Origin: Stenotrophomonas ginsengisoli
GTDB taxonomy: Bacteria; Pseudomonadota; Gammaproteobacteria; Xanthomonadales; Xanthomonadaceae
DNA: 64,000 nucleotides
Reading direction: 5' to 3'
NCBI RefSeq assembly: GCF_001431485.1
Contig: NZ_LDJM01000025.1
Coordinates: 56,874-120,873, forward strand
A model generated the notes under the pieces. It did not search any database. It was not told the origin of the DNA and saw only the letters and a list, made by a program, of their open reading frames with translations. Each line of letters begins with the position of its first letter. Within the stretch, counting starts at the first letter, position 1. This document shows positions 45,478 through 55,018 of this stretch, one piece after another. Both the position numbers and the translations under genes were made by a program.

Positions 45478-46388
45478 GTCAGCTTGCCCTCCATTTCCTT
45501 CTGCTGGAAGCGGTTGAACACCAGGATCGGGATCAACAGGATCAGCAGCATGATGATGGCCACCGCCGAGGCCATCGGCCAGTCGCGGTTGTTGAAGAAC
45601 TCGCCCCACAGCACGCGGCCGATCATCAGCGTATCCGGGCCACCGAGCATTTCCGGGATCACGAATTCACCGATGGAGGGAATCATCACCAGCATGCAGC
45701 CGGCGATGATGCCGGCCTTGGACAGCGGCAGGGTGATGCGCGCAAAGGCCTGCCACGGCTTGGCGCCCAGGTCGTAGGCGGCCTCCAGCAGGCGCCGGTC
45801 ATGCTTGACCAGGTTGGCATACAGCGGCAGCACCATGAACGGCAGGTAGCAGTAGACCAGGCCGATGTAGGCCGCGGTCGGGGTGTACAGGATCTGCAGC
45901 GGCGCATCGATGATGCCGACAGCCATCAAGGTCCGGTTGAGGATGCCCTGGGTATCCAGGATGCCGATCCACGCATATACACGGATCAAAAACGAGGTCC
46001 ACGACGGCAGCACCACCAGCATCATCATCACGCTGCGCGTGGCCGGCTTCATGCCGGCGATGACATAGGCCATCGGGTAGCCGATGAGCAGGGTCAGCAC
46101 GGTGGCGACCAGGGCCACCTTGATCGAGCTCAGGTAGGCCAGCATGTACTGGCTGTCACCGAACAGGGCCAGGTAGTTGCCCAGGTTCAGGGTGATCTGC
46201 AGCGCGCGATCGCTGTAGCTGGCCACATCGGTGTACGGCGGCATCGCGGTGGCGGCGCTGGAGAAGCTGATCCGCGCCACGATCAGGAACGGCACCGCGA
46301 AAAACAGCGCCAACCACAGGTAGGGCGCGGCGGTGACCACCTTGCGGATGTCCGGCCAGGCCGGCTTGAACCGGGTCAAGGCGCTCAT
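45474..46388 (-). CDS. potH: PotH, putrescine ABC transporter permease
   Basis: PotH is the partner permease of PotI. The 304-residue protein has about six transmembrane helices and the EAA loop (EAAYDLGAKPWQAFARITLP). The ATG overlaps the potG stop and the stop overlaps potI, so potG-H-I are tightly coupled. Together with the PotF-type binding protein this marks a putrescine rather than spermidine-preferring importer. Confidence 0.94.
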   Translation of the reverse strand: MSALTRFKPAWPDIRKVVTAAPYLWLALFFAVPFLIVARISFSSAATAMPPYTDVASYSDRALQITLNLGNYLALFGDSQYMLAYLSSIKVALVATVLTLLIGYPMAYVIAGMKPATRSVMMMLVVLPSWTSFLIRVYAWIGILDTQGILNRTLMAVGIIDAPLQILYTPTAAYIGLVYCYLPFMVLPLYANLVKHDRRLLEAAYDLGAKPWQAFARITLPLSKAGIIAGCMLVMIPSIGEFVIPEMLGGPDTLMIGRVLWGEFFNNRDWPMASAVAIIMLLILLIPILVFNRFQQKEMEGKLT

Positions 46389-47524
46389 GAGACCAGCACC
46401 ACGCCGTCGTTGTCACGCCAGGACACCCAGACCTCGTCCTTCCAGGTGATGCCGTCGCTGTCCCAGCGCTTCATGTTGGCGAAGTTGGCCATGATCCGGG
46501 CGCCAGAGGCCAGGCGCACGTGGTAGACGGAGTGGCTGCCGAAGTAGGCGATGTCTTCGACCACGCCCTGGGCCTTGTTGTACGGGCCTTCCGGCTCTTC
46601 CTTGGCGATGTGGACCTTCTCCGGGCGCAGCGCAAAGGCCACCGGCTGGCCTTCGTAGCCGGTGATGCCGTGGCCGACGTAGATCGGTGCCGGGAAGTCC
46701 GGGGTACGCACGGTCACGTACTCGGGCAGGTCCTCGTCGATCACCCCGTCAATCAGGTTGACCGAACCGATGAAGCTGGCCACGAAACGGTTGGCCGGCT
46801 GCTCGTAGATGTCCGAGGGAATGCCGACCTGCTGGATCCAGCCCTGGTCCATCACCGCCATGCGGTGGGCCATGGTCATCGCCTCTTCCTGGTCATGGGT
46901 GACCATCACGCAGGTCACGCCCAGCTGCTCGATGATGTCCACCAGCTCCAGCTGCATGCGCGAGCGCAGTTTCTTGTCCAGCGCCCCCATCGGCTCGTCC
47001 AGCAACAGCAGCTTGGGGCTCTTGGCCAGCGAGCGGGCCAGGGCCACACGCTGCTGCTGGCCACCGGAGAGCTGGTGCGGCTTGCGCTTGCCCAGATGGC
47101 CGAGCTGGACCAGGCCGAGCATCTCGGCCACCCGCGCAGCCACCGCATCCTTGGCCATGCCGTCCTGCTTCAGGCCGAAGGCGATGTTCTGCTCCACGGT
47201 CATGTGCGGGAACAGTGCGTAGGACTGGAACATCATGTTGACCGGGCGCTCGTAGGGCGGCAGGCCGTTGAGCAGCTGGCCATCCAGGCGGATCTGCCCG
47301 GCGCTCGGGGTTTCAAAGCCGGCCAGGCAGCGCAGCAGGGTGGACTTGCCACTGCCCGACCCACCGAGCAGGGCGAAGATCTCGCCCTTGCGGATGTCCA
47401 GGGAGACATTGTCCACCGCGACGAAGCCGTCGTATTCCTTGCGCACCCCGACCAGGGACAGGTAACCATCGCCGGTGGCGGTGGCGCCGGGGACATGCTC
47501 GATCACAGGTTCAGTTGCGGCCAT
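46385..47524 (-). CDS. potG: PotG, putrescine ABC transporter ATPase
   Basis: PotG powers putrescine import. The 379-residue protein has a Walker A (GGSGSGKST), an ABC signature (LSGGQQQR), a Walker B (LLLLDEPMGALD) and a C-terminal TOBE regulatory domain (about 280-375). ATG 47524 has a GAGGA ribosome site 6 bases upstream; an ATG two codons earlier sits directly on the ribosome site. It follows potF after 149 bp that hold a stable hairpin. Confidence 0.94.
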   Translation of the reverse strand: MAATEPVIEHVPGATATGDGYLSLVGVRKEYDGFVAVDNVSLDIRKGEIFALLGGSGSGKSTLLRCLAGFETPSAGQIRLDGQLLNGLPPYERPVNMMFQSYALFPHMTVEQNIAFGLKQDGMAKDAVAARVAEMLGLVQLGHLGKRKPHQLSGGQQQRVALARSLAKSPKLLLLDEPMGALDKKLRSRMQLELVDIIEQLGVTCVMVTHDQEEAMTMAHRMAVMDQGWIQQVGIPSDIYEQPANRFVASFIGSVNLIDGVIDEDLPEYVTVRTPDFPAPIYVGHGITGYEGQPVAFALRPEKVHIAKEEPEGPYNKAQGVVEDIAYFGSHSVYHVRLASGARIMANFANMKRWDSDGITWKDEVWVSWRDNDGVVLVS

Positions 47525-47610
47525 GGCCATTCCTCAAAGGAAAAGGCGGAACTGGTGTCCGCCTGCATGGACGGGCAGCGAAGGCCTGCCCGTCAGATCA
47601 TGTTGTAGCG

Positions 47611-47640
47611 CAGGGAAGCGGCAACCGGGCCGCTCCCCTG
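47611..47640 (-). other. Intercistronic hairpin between potF and potG
   Basis: A GC-rich inverted repeat (GGGAGCGG paired with CCGCTTCCC) lies about 35 bp after potF, with no T-run. Such hairpins after a binding-protein gene often protect the upstream mRNA so that the soluble receptor is made in excess; that role is inferred. Confidence 0.45.
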
Positions 47641-47673
47641 CGTGGATTGCCCGGCCCCCAGGCCGGTGCTGCC

Positions 47674-48786
47674 TCAACGGCCGGACTTGATGTCCTGCCA
47701 CAGGCGGGTGTACAGACGGTCCGTTTCCGGGCTGTTGACGGCGAAGGTGAACATCTTGGCGGCCACGTCAGCCGGCGGGTAGATGGTCGGATCGCCACTG
47801 ATTTCCGGATCCACCAACGGGGTGGCGGTGGCCACCGGGTTGGCGTACTGGATGAAGTTGGTGTTGTTGGCGGCCACCTGCGAGTCGAGCATGTTGTTGA
47901 TGAAGGCATAGGCCGCATCAACGTTCTTCGCATCGGTGGGGATGGCCAGCATGTCAAACCACTGCGGCGCACCCTCGACCGGGATCGAGTAGGCCACTTC
48001 CACGCCATTGCCGGCTTCCTCGGCACGGTCGCGGGCCTGGATGATGTCACCGGACCAGCCCACCACCAGGCAGGTGCTGCCATTGGCCAGCGAGGAGACG
48101 TACTGGCTGGAGTGGAAGTTCTGCACGTACGGACGGATCGACTTGAGCAGGTCGGCAGCCTTGTTCAGGTCAGCCTCGTTGCCGCTGTGCGGATCCAGGC
48201 CCAGGTAATGCAGGGCAATCGGCAGCATGTCGGCCGGGGTGTCGAGCAGGGTGACACCGCAATCCTTCATCTTGGCGATGTTTTCCGGCTTGAACACCAG
48301 GTCCCAGCTGTTGCCGATCTGGGTGTCCTCACCGAAGCGCTCGGCCAGCTTGGCCACGTTGTAGCCAATGCCGGTGGTGCCCATCATGTACGGCACGCCG
48401 TAGTTGTTGCCCGGGTCCTGGCCGGCAATGCGGGCCATGATGTCGGCGTCCAGGTTGGCCCAGTTCGGGATCTTGGACTTGTCCAGCGGGCGGAACACGC
48501 CGGCCTGGATCTGGCGGCCGAAGAAGTTCAGGGTCGGCACGACCACGTCGTAACCGCTGTCACCGGCCAGCAGCTTGGCCTCGACCATTTCGTCGCTGTC
48601 AAACACGTCATAGGTCACCTTGATGCCGGTGGCGGCTTCAAAGTTGGGGATGGTGTCTTCGGCGATGTAGTCCGAATAGTTGTAGACATTGACTACCTGC
48701 TTGGCAGCATCGCCCTGCTCTGCGCCACCGCCACAAGCGGTGAGAACGGCGGCCGCAAGGCCAAGGGAGAGGGTGCGTAGCTTCAT
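47674..48786 (-). CDS. potF: PotF-type putrescine-binding lipoprotein
   Basis: PotF is the periplasmic receptor of the importer. The 370-residue precursor has a lipobox-like LTAC at about residues 15-18, unlike soluble E. coli PotF, so it may be membrane-anchored. The mature part carries VYNYSDYIAEDTIPNFEAATG and MMGTTGIGYN, polyamine-binding family landmarks, with aromatic binding residues. The start MKLRTLSL is supported by the signal sequence. It follows puuA after 122 bp and precedes potGHI. Confidence 0.93.
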   Translation of the reverse strand: MKLRTLSLGLAAAVLTACGGGAEQGDAAKQVVNVYNYSDYIAEDTIPNFEAATGIKVTYDVFDSDEMVEAKLLAGDSGYDVVVPTLNFFGRQIQAGVFRPLDKSKIPNWANLDADIMARIAGQDPGNNYGVPYMMGTTGIGYNVAKLAERFGEDTQIGNSWDLVFKPENIAKMKDCGVTLLDTPADMLPIALHYLGLDPHSGNEADLNKAADLLKSIRPYVQNFHSSQYVSSLANGSTCLVVGWSGDIIQARDRAEEAGNGVEVAYSIPVEGAPQWFDMLAIPTDAKNVDAAYAFINNMLDSQVAANNTNFIQYANPVATATPLVDPEISGDPTIYPPADVAAKMFTFAVNSPETDRLYTRLWQDIKSGR

Positions 48787-48908
48787 CAGTGTCTCCGTAA
48801 AAGGCAAAAAGGGTCGCCAGTAACCCCCGGCGCGGGCGCCAGCGTAACGGTGATGGGTCGCCAACGCCAGCACCGCAGTTTGCCGGGATTGGCCCAAAGC
48901 CGGTGTGA

Positions 48909-50309
48909 TCAGACGTTGAGCAGCAGGAACTCGCGTTCCCAGGAGCTGATCACCCGGAAAAAGGTCTCGTATTCCTTGCGCTTGACCGAGGTGTAGGCGC
49001 GGCAGAAACGTGGCCCGATCATCTCCTGCAGGGCCTGACAGCCTTCCAGGTGGTCCAGCGCCTCGCCCAGCGAGCGCGGCAGGTCATAGCCCAGCTCCTT
49101 GGCGCTGCCGGTCTGCGCCTCGGTGGGCACCAGCTTTTCGCGGATGCCGAGCAGGCCACAGGCCAGGGTCGCGGCCATGGCCAGGTAGGGATTGGCGTCG
49201 GAACCGGCAAAGCGGCTCTCCACCCGCATGTTCTCCTGGCTGTCCAGCGGCACGCGCAGGCCGCAGGTGCGGTTGTCATAGCCCCAGTGCACATTGGACG
49301 GGGAGACCTCGCCGAACATCAGGCGGCGGTAGGAATTCACATTCGGGGCGAAGAAGGCCATCGCTGCCGGCACGTACTTCTGCAGGCCGGCAATGTAATG
49401 GCCCAGCAGTTCGCTGATCTGGCCATCGCGCTCGCCGGAGAACACATTGACCCCATCGCTGGCGCGCACCAGCGACTGGTGGATGTGCATCGCACTGCCC
49501 GGCTCGTTCTCCATCGGCTTGGCCAGGAAGGTGGCGTAGATGCCGTGGCGCAGCGCCGCCTCGCGCATGGTGCGCTTGAACAGGAACACCTGGTCGGCCA
49601 GGTCCATGGCATCGGCATGGGTGAAGTTGACTTCCAGCTGGGCGGCGCCGGATTCGTGGATCAGGGTATCCACGTCCAGCTCCATCGCATCGCAGTAGTC
49701 ATACATCAGGTCCAGGATCGGGTCGAACTCGTTGACCGCGTCGATCGAATAGGATTGGCGTGCGGTTTCCGGCCGCCCCGAACGCCCGGCCGGCGGCTGC
49801 AGCGGGAAATCCGGGTCGGTGTTCTTCTGCACCAGGAAAAATTCCAGCTCCGGCGCCACCACCGGGCGCAGGCCGACCTCCTCGTAGGCGGCCAGCACCC
49901 GGCGCAGCACATTGCGCGGCGCCAGTTCGTGCGGCTGCCCGGTGCGGGTCACACAATCGTGGATGATCTGCGCGGTCGGGTCGGCGGCCCAGGGCACCAT
50001 GCGCACCGTGGACGGGTCCGGGCGCAGCAGCATGTCCGAATCCGAGGGCGGGATCAGCTCGTGGTAGTCATCGGGGAAGTCGCCGGTCACGGTGGTGGCG
50101 AAGATGCCCTCCGGCAGCCGGGTGCCGTAGTCATGGCGGAACTTGTCGGCCGGGATGATCTTGCCGCGCGCGTTGCCGGTCAGGTCCGGGACCAGGCATT
50201 CGACCTCGGTGATGCGCTTGTCACGCAGCCAGCGCAGCAGGGTGCTCTCCGGCGGCGGGGCGGCCACCGGCAGGCGGCTGCGCGGGCGGGATCGGGAACG
50301 GTTGGACAT
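48909..50309 (-). CDS. puuA: PuuA, gamma-glutamylputrescine synthetase
   Basis: PuuA ligates glutamate to putrescine in the first step of the Puu pathway. The 466-residue glutamine-synthetase-family protein has VAPELEFFLV, GAAQLEVNFTHADA, the ATP-binding MHIHQSL region and FFAPNVNSYRRL followed by NRTCGLRVP, all metal/ATP site elements. A GGAGG ribosome site lies 5 bases before ATG 50309. The pairing with puuB and pot genes supports putrescine as substrate over other amines. It is divergent from puuB with a 159-bp gap. Confidence 0.9.
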   Translation of the reverse strand: MSNRSRSRPRSRLPVAAPPPESTLLRWLRDKRITEVECLVPDLTGNARGKIIPADKFRHDYGTRLPEGIFATTVTGDFPDDYHELIPPSDSDMLLRPDPSTVRMVPWAADPTAQIIHDCVTRTGQPHELAPRNVLRRVLAAYEEVGLRPVVAPELEFFLVQKNTDPDFPLQPPAGRSGRPETARQSYSIDAVNEFDPILDLMYDYCDAMELDVDTLIHESGAAQLEVNFTHADAMDLADQVFLFKRTMREAALRHGIYATFLAKPMENEPGSAMHIHQSLVRASDGVNVFSGERDGQISELLGHYIAGLQKYVPAAMAFFAPNVNSYRRLMFGEVSPSNVHWGYDNRTCGLRVPLDSQENMRVESRFAGSDANPYLAMAATLACGLLGIREKLVPTEAQTGSAKELGYDLPRSLGEALDHLEGCQALQEMIGPRFCRAYTSVKRKEYETFFRVISSWEREFLLLNV

Positions 50310-50468
50310 CACTACCTCCGGTGGTTGGCGGCCGCACTCCAGCACCAGCACCGGGCAGCTCGCCTGCAGGCGCACATCCAAGGGCCTGCCAGCGATGGCA
50401 CGTTACTCTGCCATGCGTGAATCGGGCAACCGCCCCACTGCGCCAGCGTACGCACATGCCCCTATCAT

Positions 50469-51767
50469 GTGCCGGTGAGCACTCAGATCCCCCCGCCCGG
50501 TTATCGCCCGAGCTGGTACGCCAGCAGCATCGCGCCGCCCTCGCCCCGGCCCAGCCTGAAACACAACCACCGGGCCGATGTGGTGATCCTGGGCGGTGGC
50601 TTCACCGGCCTGGGCGCGGCCATCTCGCTGGCCCAGCAGGGCCTGCAGGTGGTGGTGCTGGAAGCCCAGCGCGTGGGTTGGGGGGCTTCCGGACGCAATG
50701 GCGGCCAGGCCTTGGTCGGTTTCGGCTGCGACCAGCAGGTGCTCGAACGCCTGGCCGGCCAGGAGCAGGCGCGCCTGCTGTTTGATTACTCGCGTCAGGG
50801 CCTTGCCCTGCTCAAGTCGCGCATCGCCGCTTTCAACATCGATTGCCAATGGCACGACGGCGCCGCCGATGTGGCCATCAGTGCGCGCCAGGCCAGCGGC
50901 CTGGCACAGCAGGCCGAACGCATGGCCCGCCTGTATGACTACCCGCTGCAGTTGTGGGACCGCCAGCGCACCGCCGCGGAGGTGGACAGCCCGCGCTTTG
51001 TTGCCGGCCTGTTTGACCCCAATGCCGGCCACCTGCACCCGCTGCGCTATGCCCTGGGCCTGGCCCGGGTGGCCCAGCAGCTGGGCGTGCAGATCTACGA
51101 GCACAGCGCGGTGCGCCGGATCCAGCATGGCGCCAAGGTCAGCCTGTACACCGACCAGGCCCACATCACCGCCGATTTTGCCCTCATTGCCGGCAACGCC
51201 CTGCTCGAGGGCCTCGCGCCGCAACTGGAAAACCGCATCATCCCGGTGGGCACCTATGTCGGCGCCACCCCGCCACTGGGCCGCGAACGGGCGCGCGGGC
51301 TGATTGCCAACGACATTGCCGTGGCCGACGTGAACTGGGCCCTGGACTACTTCCGCCTCAGTGCCGACCACCGCCTGCTGTTCGGCGGCATGGCCAGCTA
51401 CTCGGCCCTGCCCCCGCCGGGCCTGCAGGCCGCAATGACCCGGCGCATGCATGCGGTGTTCCCGCAGCTGCGTGATGTGGGCCTGGAAAAGGTCTGGGGC
51501 GGGATGATCGACATCACCCGCAACCGCGCCCCGCACTTCGGCCGGATCGCACCCAATGTGTATTTCGCCCAGGGCTTCTGTGGCCACGGTGTGGCCGCCA
51601 CCGGCATGGCCGGCGACCTGATCGCGCGCGCCATCGCCGGCCAGGCCGGCGGCCTGGATGCCTTTGCCGCGATCGCCCACCAGCCCTTCCCGGGCGGCCG
51701 CTGGCTGCGCCGGCCGCTGCTGGTTGCCGCGATGAGCTGGTACAAGCTGCGCGACCGCCTTGGCTGA
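50469..51767 (+). CDS. puuB: PuuB, gamma-glutamylputrescine oxidoreductase
   Basis: PuuB is an FAD-dependent amine oxidase that turns gamma-glutamylputrescine into gamma-glutamyl-aminobutyraldehyde. The 432-residue DAO-family protein has the FAD motif [14 protein letters not shown] near residue 39, [14 protein letters not shown], and the C-terminal [17 protein letters not shown]. The start is a GTG at 50469, with a second GTG two codons on. It is divergent from puuA; the shared 159-bp gap should carry both promoters. Confidence 0.9.
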   Translation: MPVSTQIPPPGYRPSWYASSIAPPSPRPSLKHNHRADVVILGGGFTGLGAAISLAQQGLQVVVLEAQRVGWGASGRNGGQALVGFGCDQQVLERLAGQEQARLLFDYSRQGLALLKSRIAAFNIDCQWHDGAADVAISARQASGLAQQAERMARLYDYPLQLWDRQRTAAEVDSPRFVAGLFDPNAGHLHPLRYALGLARVAQQLGVQIYEHSAVRRIQHGAKVSLYTDQAHITADFALIAGNALLEGLAPQLENRIIPVGTYVGATPPLGRERARGLIANDIAVADVNWALDYFRLSADHRLLFGGMASYSALPPPGLQAAMTRRMHAVFPQLRDVGLEKVWGGMIDITRNRAPHFGRIAPNVYFAQGFCGHGVAATGMAGDLIARAIAGQAGGLDAFAAIAHQPFPGGRWLRRPLLVAAMSWYKLRDRLG

Positions 51768-51784
51768 ACGCCGGCGCGGCAAGC

Positions 51785-51798
51785 TTGATCCAGATCAA
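51785..51798 (+). promoter_or_regulatory. FNR/ANR-type binding site upstream of bacteriohemerythrin
   Basis: The sequence TTGATCCAGATCAA matches the FNR/ANR consensus TTGAT-N4-ATCAA perfectly. It ends 61 bp before the hemerythrin ATG, a typical position for an activator near -41.5. Confidence 0.75.
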
Positions 51799-51859
51799 CG
51801 CCAGCCCCGCCCCACGCTGCCATCCTGCCGCCCAATCGCTCACTGCAAGGGGACGGCAC

Positions 51860-52321
51860 ATGGCACTTCTGGTTTGGCAGGATGACCTGGACACGGGCAT
51901 CGAAGTCATCGATCAACAGCACCGCCGCATCGTGGAGATGCTCAACCACCTGTACAACGCCCAGCGCTCGATGGAGCGTACGGTGGTGGCCGAGGTGATC
52001 GACGAACTGGTGGACTACACCCTGTCCCACTTCGCCTTCGAAGAAGAGCTGATGGAGGAAGCCGGCTATGCCTTCTGCGCCGCCCACAAGCGCGTGCACG
52101 AGGTGTTCATCAAGCGCGTCTCCGAGTACCACATGCGCTTCCAGGCCGGTGAGGACATCACCGACGAACTGCGCACGATGCTCTCGCGCTGGCTGTTCAA
52201 CCACATCCGTGGCGATGACAAGGCCTACGCGGAGAAGGTCAAGCGCCACTTGAACAAGTTCGCCCGCGAACACGATGACGGCAACTGGCTGGGCCGCACG
52301 CTCAAGCGCCTGTTCCGTTGA
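51860..52321 (+). CDS. Bacteriohemerythrin
   Basis: This is a 153-residue oxygen-binding four-helix protein with a di-iron centre. All seven ligands fit the pattern: His21, His57 and Glu61 (HFAFE), His76 and His80 (HKRVH), His115 and Asp120 (HIRGDD). It starts [14 protein letters not shown], with the AAGGGGAC ribosome region upstream. A perfect FNR-type box precedes it, which points to induction under low oxygen, where it may bind or deliver oxygen. It follows puuB by 92 bp but the box suggests its own promoter. Confidence 0.93.
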   Translation: MALLVWQDDLDTGIEVIDQQHRRIVEMLNHLYNAQRSMERTVVAEVIDELVDYTLSHFAFEEELMEEAGYAFCAAHKRVHEVFIKRVSEYHMRFQAGEDITDELRTMLSRWLFNHIRGDDKAYAEKVKRHLNKFAREHDDGNWLGRTLKRLFR

Positions 52322-52336
52322 AAACCCTGCGCCCTG

Positions 52337-53632
52337 TCAGGCCTCGCAGGCCGCGCGGCCCGTCCGCGCGGCGATCGCCCACAGGGCCAGGCCGGTGAGC
52401 ACGGCCACCGCACACAGGTAGCCGCCCACCGCCCACAGGCCGAAGCGGGCGGCCAGCCAGGTCGCCACGTACGGCGCCGGCGCCGCGCCCAGCACGCCGG
52501 CCAGGTTGAAGGACAACGAGGCCCCGGTGTAGCGCAGCTGCACCGGATAGAGCTGGGCCAGCAGGGTCCCGCACGGCCCGTAGGTCAGGCCCATCAAGAA
52601 CAGCCCGGCCGCCAGCATCAGCCCCACCTGGGCCAGGTTGCCGGCCACGAACAGCGGTGCCAGGCACAGGCCGAAGACAAAGATGCCGGCCGTGGCCAGG
52701 CCCATCGCCCGCACCGTGGAAGTGCGGTCGGCATACAGCGCCGCCAGCGGGATGCCGGCGGCAAACAGCAGCACGCCGAGCATCTGCAGCAGCAAAAAAT
52801 CCTGCCGGGCATAGCCCAGCACCGCCGTGCCATGGCCCAGGGTGAACACGGTCATCAGGTAGAACAGCACGAAGGTGGCAAAACCGCCGACGGTGCCCAG
52901 CAGCACGGCGCGGCCGTGATCGCGCAGGGTATCGCGCAGGGGCAGGCGCACCGGTGCGCCGCGCGCAAGGGCACGCTGGAAATCCGGGGTTTCATGGATG
53001 GCCAGGCGCACCCACAGGCCGATGATCACCAGCAGGGCCGAGGCCAGAAAAGGGATGCGCCAGCCCCAGGACAGCAACTGCCCTTCCTCCAGCCACAGGC
53101 CCAGCAACAGGAAGGAGCCGGCCGAGAGCAGAAAGCCCAGCGGCGCGCCCAGCTGCGGGAACATGCCGTACCAGGCCCGCTTGCCCGGTGGCGCATTCTC
53201 GGTGGCCAGCAACACCGCCCCGCCCCACTCCCCGCCCAGGCCCAAGCCTTGGCCGAAACGGCACAGCGCCAGCAAGGCCGGGGCCAACAGACCGGCCTGG
53301 GCATGGGTGGGCAGCAGGCCGATGGCCACGGTAGAGACCCCCATGGTCAGCAGCGCCGCCACCAGGGTGGCCTTGCGCCCGATGCGGTCGCCGTAGTGGC
53401 CGAACAGCGCCGAGCCCACCGGCCGCGCGATGAAGGCCACCGCAAAGGTGGCCAGCGACTGCAACAGCGCCGCCGTCGGGCTGCTGTCGGGAAAGAACAA
53501 CGCCGGAAACACCAGCACCGCGGCGGTGGCGTAGATGTAGAAATCGTAGAACTCGATCGTGGTCCCGATCAGGCTGGCCGCCAGCACCCGCGCTGGCGAG
53601 TTGGTCGGCCCTGCAACGGCAACGGCGCTCAT
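52337..53632 (-). CDS. MFS transporter of the metabolite:H+ symporter (MHS) family
   Basis: This is an inner-membrane protein of about 431 residues with 12 predicted transmembrane helices. MHS hallmarks are visible: TTIEFYDFYIYATAA near the start, ARPVGSALFGHYGDRIGRK (loop 2-3), and RFGQGLGLGGEWGGA. Family members carry citrate, alpha-ketoglutarate, shikimate, proline or betaine with protons; the substrate here cannot be named. ATG 53632 is used; ATG 53641 would add three residues. It converges with the hemerythrin gene, with a 15-bp gap. Confidence 0.85.
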   Translation of the reverse strand: MSAVAVAGPTNSPARVLAASLIGTTIEFYDFYIYATAAVLVFPALFFPDSSPTAALLQSLATFAVAFIARPVGSALFGHYGDRIGRKATLVAALLTMGVSTVAIGLLPTHAQAGLLAPALLALCRFGQGLGLGGEWGGAVLLATENAPPGKRAWYGMFPQLGAPLGFLLSAGSFLLLGLWLEEGQLLSWGWRIPFLASALLVIIGLWVRLAIHETPDFQRALARGAPVRLPLRDTLRDHGRAVLLGTVGGFATFVLFYLMTVFTLGHGTAVLGYARQDFLLLQMLGVLLFAAGIPLAALYADRTSTVRAMGLATAGIFVFGLCLAPLFVAGNLAQVGLMLAAGLFLMGLTYGPCGTLLAQLYPVQLRYTGASLSFNLAGVLGAAPAPYVATWLAARFGLWAVGGYLCAVAVLTGLALWAIAARTGRAACEA

Positions 53633-53743
53633 CACATCCATCCACACATACCGAAGATGGGCCGATTGTGTCATCGCCGGCGCCGGCCGCACACGACCGT
53701 TACCGGCGCGACCAATCCGGCGACCGCCCAGGCCGTGCCGTGC

Positions 53744-54286
53744 TCATGGCGTCTGCGGGCGGCCGTAGCTGAGGCTGACGAACGTCGTCTCGGCCAGGCC
53801 CCGCCGCTGGTTGATCACCAGGGTCAGCACGAACAACACATTGCACAGCAGGTTGAGCCAGCGCGGCACGACCATCGGCACGCTGATGCCTTCCTGCTCC
53901 ACCCGGACCAGGGCACGGATGGCCTTCTTGCACGCCGAGCGGCCCAGATGCAGGGCCGGCACCGGCTGCGCGCCACGCGGCAGGACAAAGCCGGCGCACT
54001 GCCCGCCGGGCTGGCTGCGCCAGTGCGCCAGGCGCGCCTTGAGCCAGTCGATGTCGGCCTCGCTGATGGCCAGGCGACCGCGCACCGAGCCGTTGGCATG
54101 GAAGGCCAATGGCTGGATCAGGGCCAGATCGTCGCGGATGTCGTGGCCGTCAGCGTCCTCCAGCAGACTCAGTGCCGCGCCCAGATGGCCGCACAGCTCG
54201 TCGGTGAACACCTCGAAATCACACAGCGCCCCGTCCTCGTAGATGAAGGGGTAGCAGTTCTCGTCGAAGTCGCGGCTGTGTTTCAT
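53744..54286 (-). CDS. PduO-type cob(I)alamin adenosyltransferase-like protein, divergent
   Basis: The 180-residue product reads like a PduO-type adenosyltransferase from the FTDELCGHLGAAL helix onward: FVLPRGAQPVPALHLGRSACKKA and RWLNLLCNVLFVLTLVINQ align with family motifs. The N-terminal ATP-binding motif (TGDxGxT) is absent, and the C-terminal Arg/Asp pair (LNRLSD in typical members) reads LNLLCN. Activity is therefore doubtful; a scaffold, B12-trafficking or altered-substrate role is possible. It is the last gene of the btu operon, 3 bp from btuD, which supports a cobalamin link. Confidence 0.72.
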   Translation of the reverse strand: MKHSRDFDENCYPFIYEDGALCDFEVFTDELCGHLGAALSLLEDADGHDIRDDLALIQPLAFHANGSVRGRLAISEADIDWLKARLAHWRSQPGGQCAGFVLPRGAQPVPALHLGRSACKKAIRALVRVEQEGISVPMVVPRWLNLLCNVLFVLTLVINQRRGLAETTFVSLSYGRPQTP

Positions 54287-54289
54287 CGG

Positions 54290-55018
54290 TCACCGGTAGC
54301 TGATGTGGGGAGGATCGGCGGCAAGGTCCACTGCCACCGGCAGGCCATACACCGCTTCGAGCAAGGGAGCCTGCAGCACCTGGGCCGGGCTGCCGGCGGC
54401 CACCAGCCGCCCCTGTGCCAGCAACAGCAGGCGGTCGCAGTAACGTGCGGCCAGGCCCAGGTCATGCAGGGCCACCAGGGCAGCACGCCCGCCATCGGCG
54501 AACTGACGCAGGGTCTGCATCACCGCGCGCTGGTAGTACAGGTCCAGGCTGGCCACCGGCTCGTCGGCCAGCAGCAGCTGCGGCTGCCCGGCCAGCACCC
54601 GGGCCAGCCAGACCCGCGCCTGCTCGCCACCGGACAGCGCATCGATGCGCCGCCCGCGCAGGGCATCGGCGCCGGTGGCCTGCATCGCCGCGGCAATGGC
54701 CGCCGCATCGTTGTCGCCCCAGGGCAGCCGGCCCATGGCCACGATGTCTTCCACCGCCAAGGCCCAGGCGCTGTGCCCGGCCTGGGCCAGGTAGCCGAGC
54801 CGGCGCGCACGCTGGCGCGCGGGCAAGGCCGGCAGCGGCTCGCTCTGCAGCAGCAACACACCGCGGCTTGGCAGCAGCCCGGCCAGGGCCGCCAACAGGG
54901 TGGACTTGCCGGCCCCGTTGGGACCGATCACCCCGACCAGCTCGCCGGGCACGATTTCCAGATCAATGCCGTCCAGACGCTGGTCCACGGCCAGCGCGCT
55001 ACAGCGCAACAGGCTCAT
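54290..55018 (-). CDS. btuD: BtuD-like vitamin B12 ABC transporter ATPase
   Basis: This is the ATPase of the B12 importer. The 242-residue protein has a Walker A (GPNGAGKST), a Q-loop region (GYLAQAGHS), an ABC signature (LSGGEQARV), a Walker B (LLLADEPVASLD) and a switch His (ALHDLGLA). The ATG overlaps the btuC stop by 4 bp. A haem or siderophore substrate would fit the family but the riboswitch and btuB context favour cobalamin. Confidence 0.9.
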   Translation of the reverse strand: MSLLRCSALAVDQRLDGIDLEIVPGELVGVIGPNGAGKSTLLAALAGLLPSRGVLLLQSEPLPALPARQRARRLGYLAQAGHSAWALAVEDIVAMGRLPWGDNDAAAIAAAMQATGADALRGRRIDALSGGEQARVWLARVLAGQPQLLLADEPVASLDLYYQRAVMQTLRQFADGGRAALVALHDLGLAARYCDRLLLLAQGRLVAAGSPAQVLQAPLLEAVYGLPVAVDLAADPPHISYR

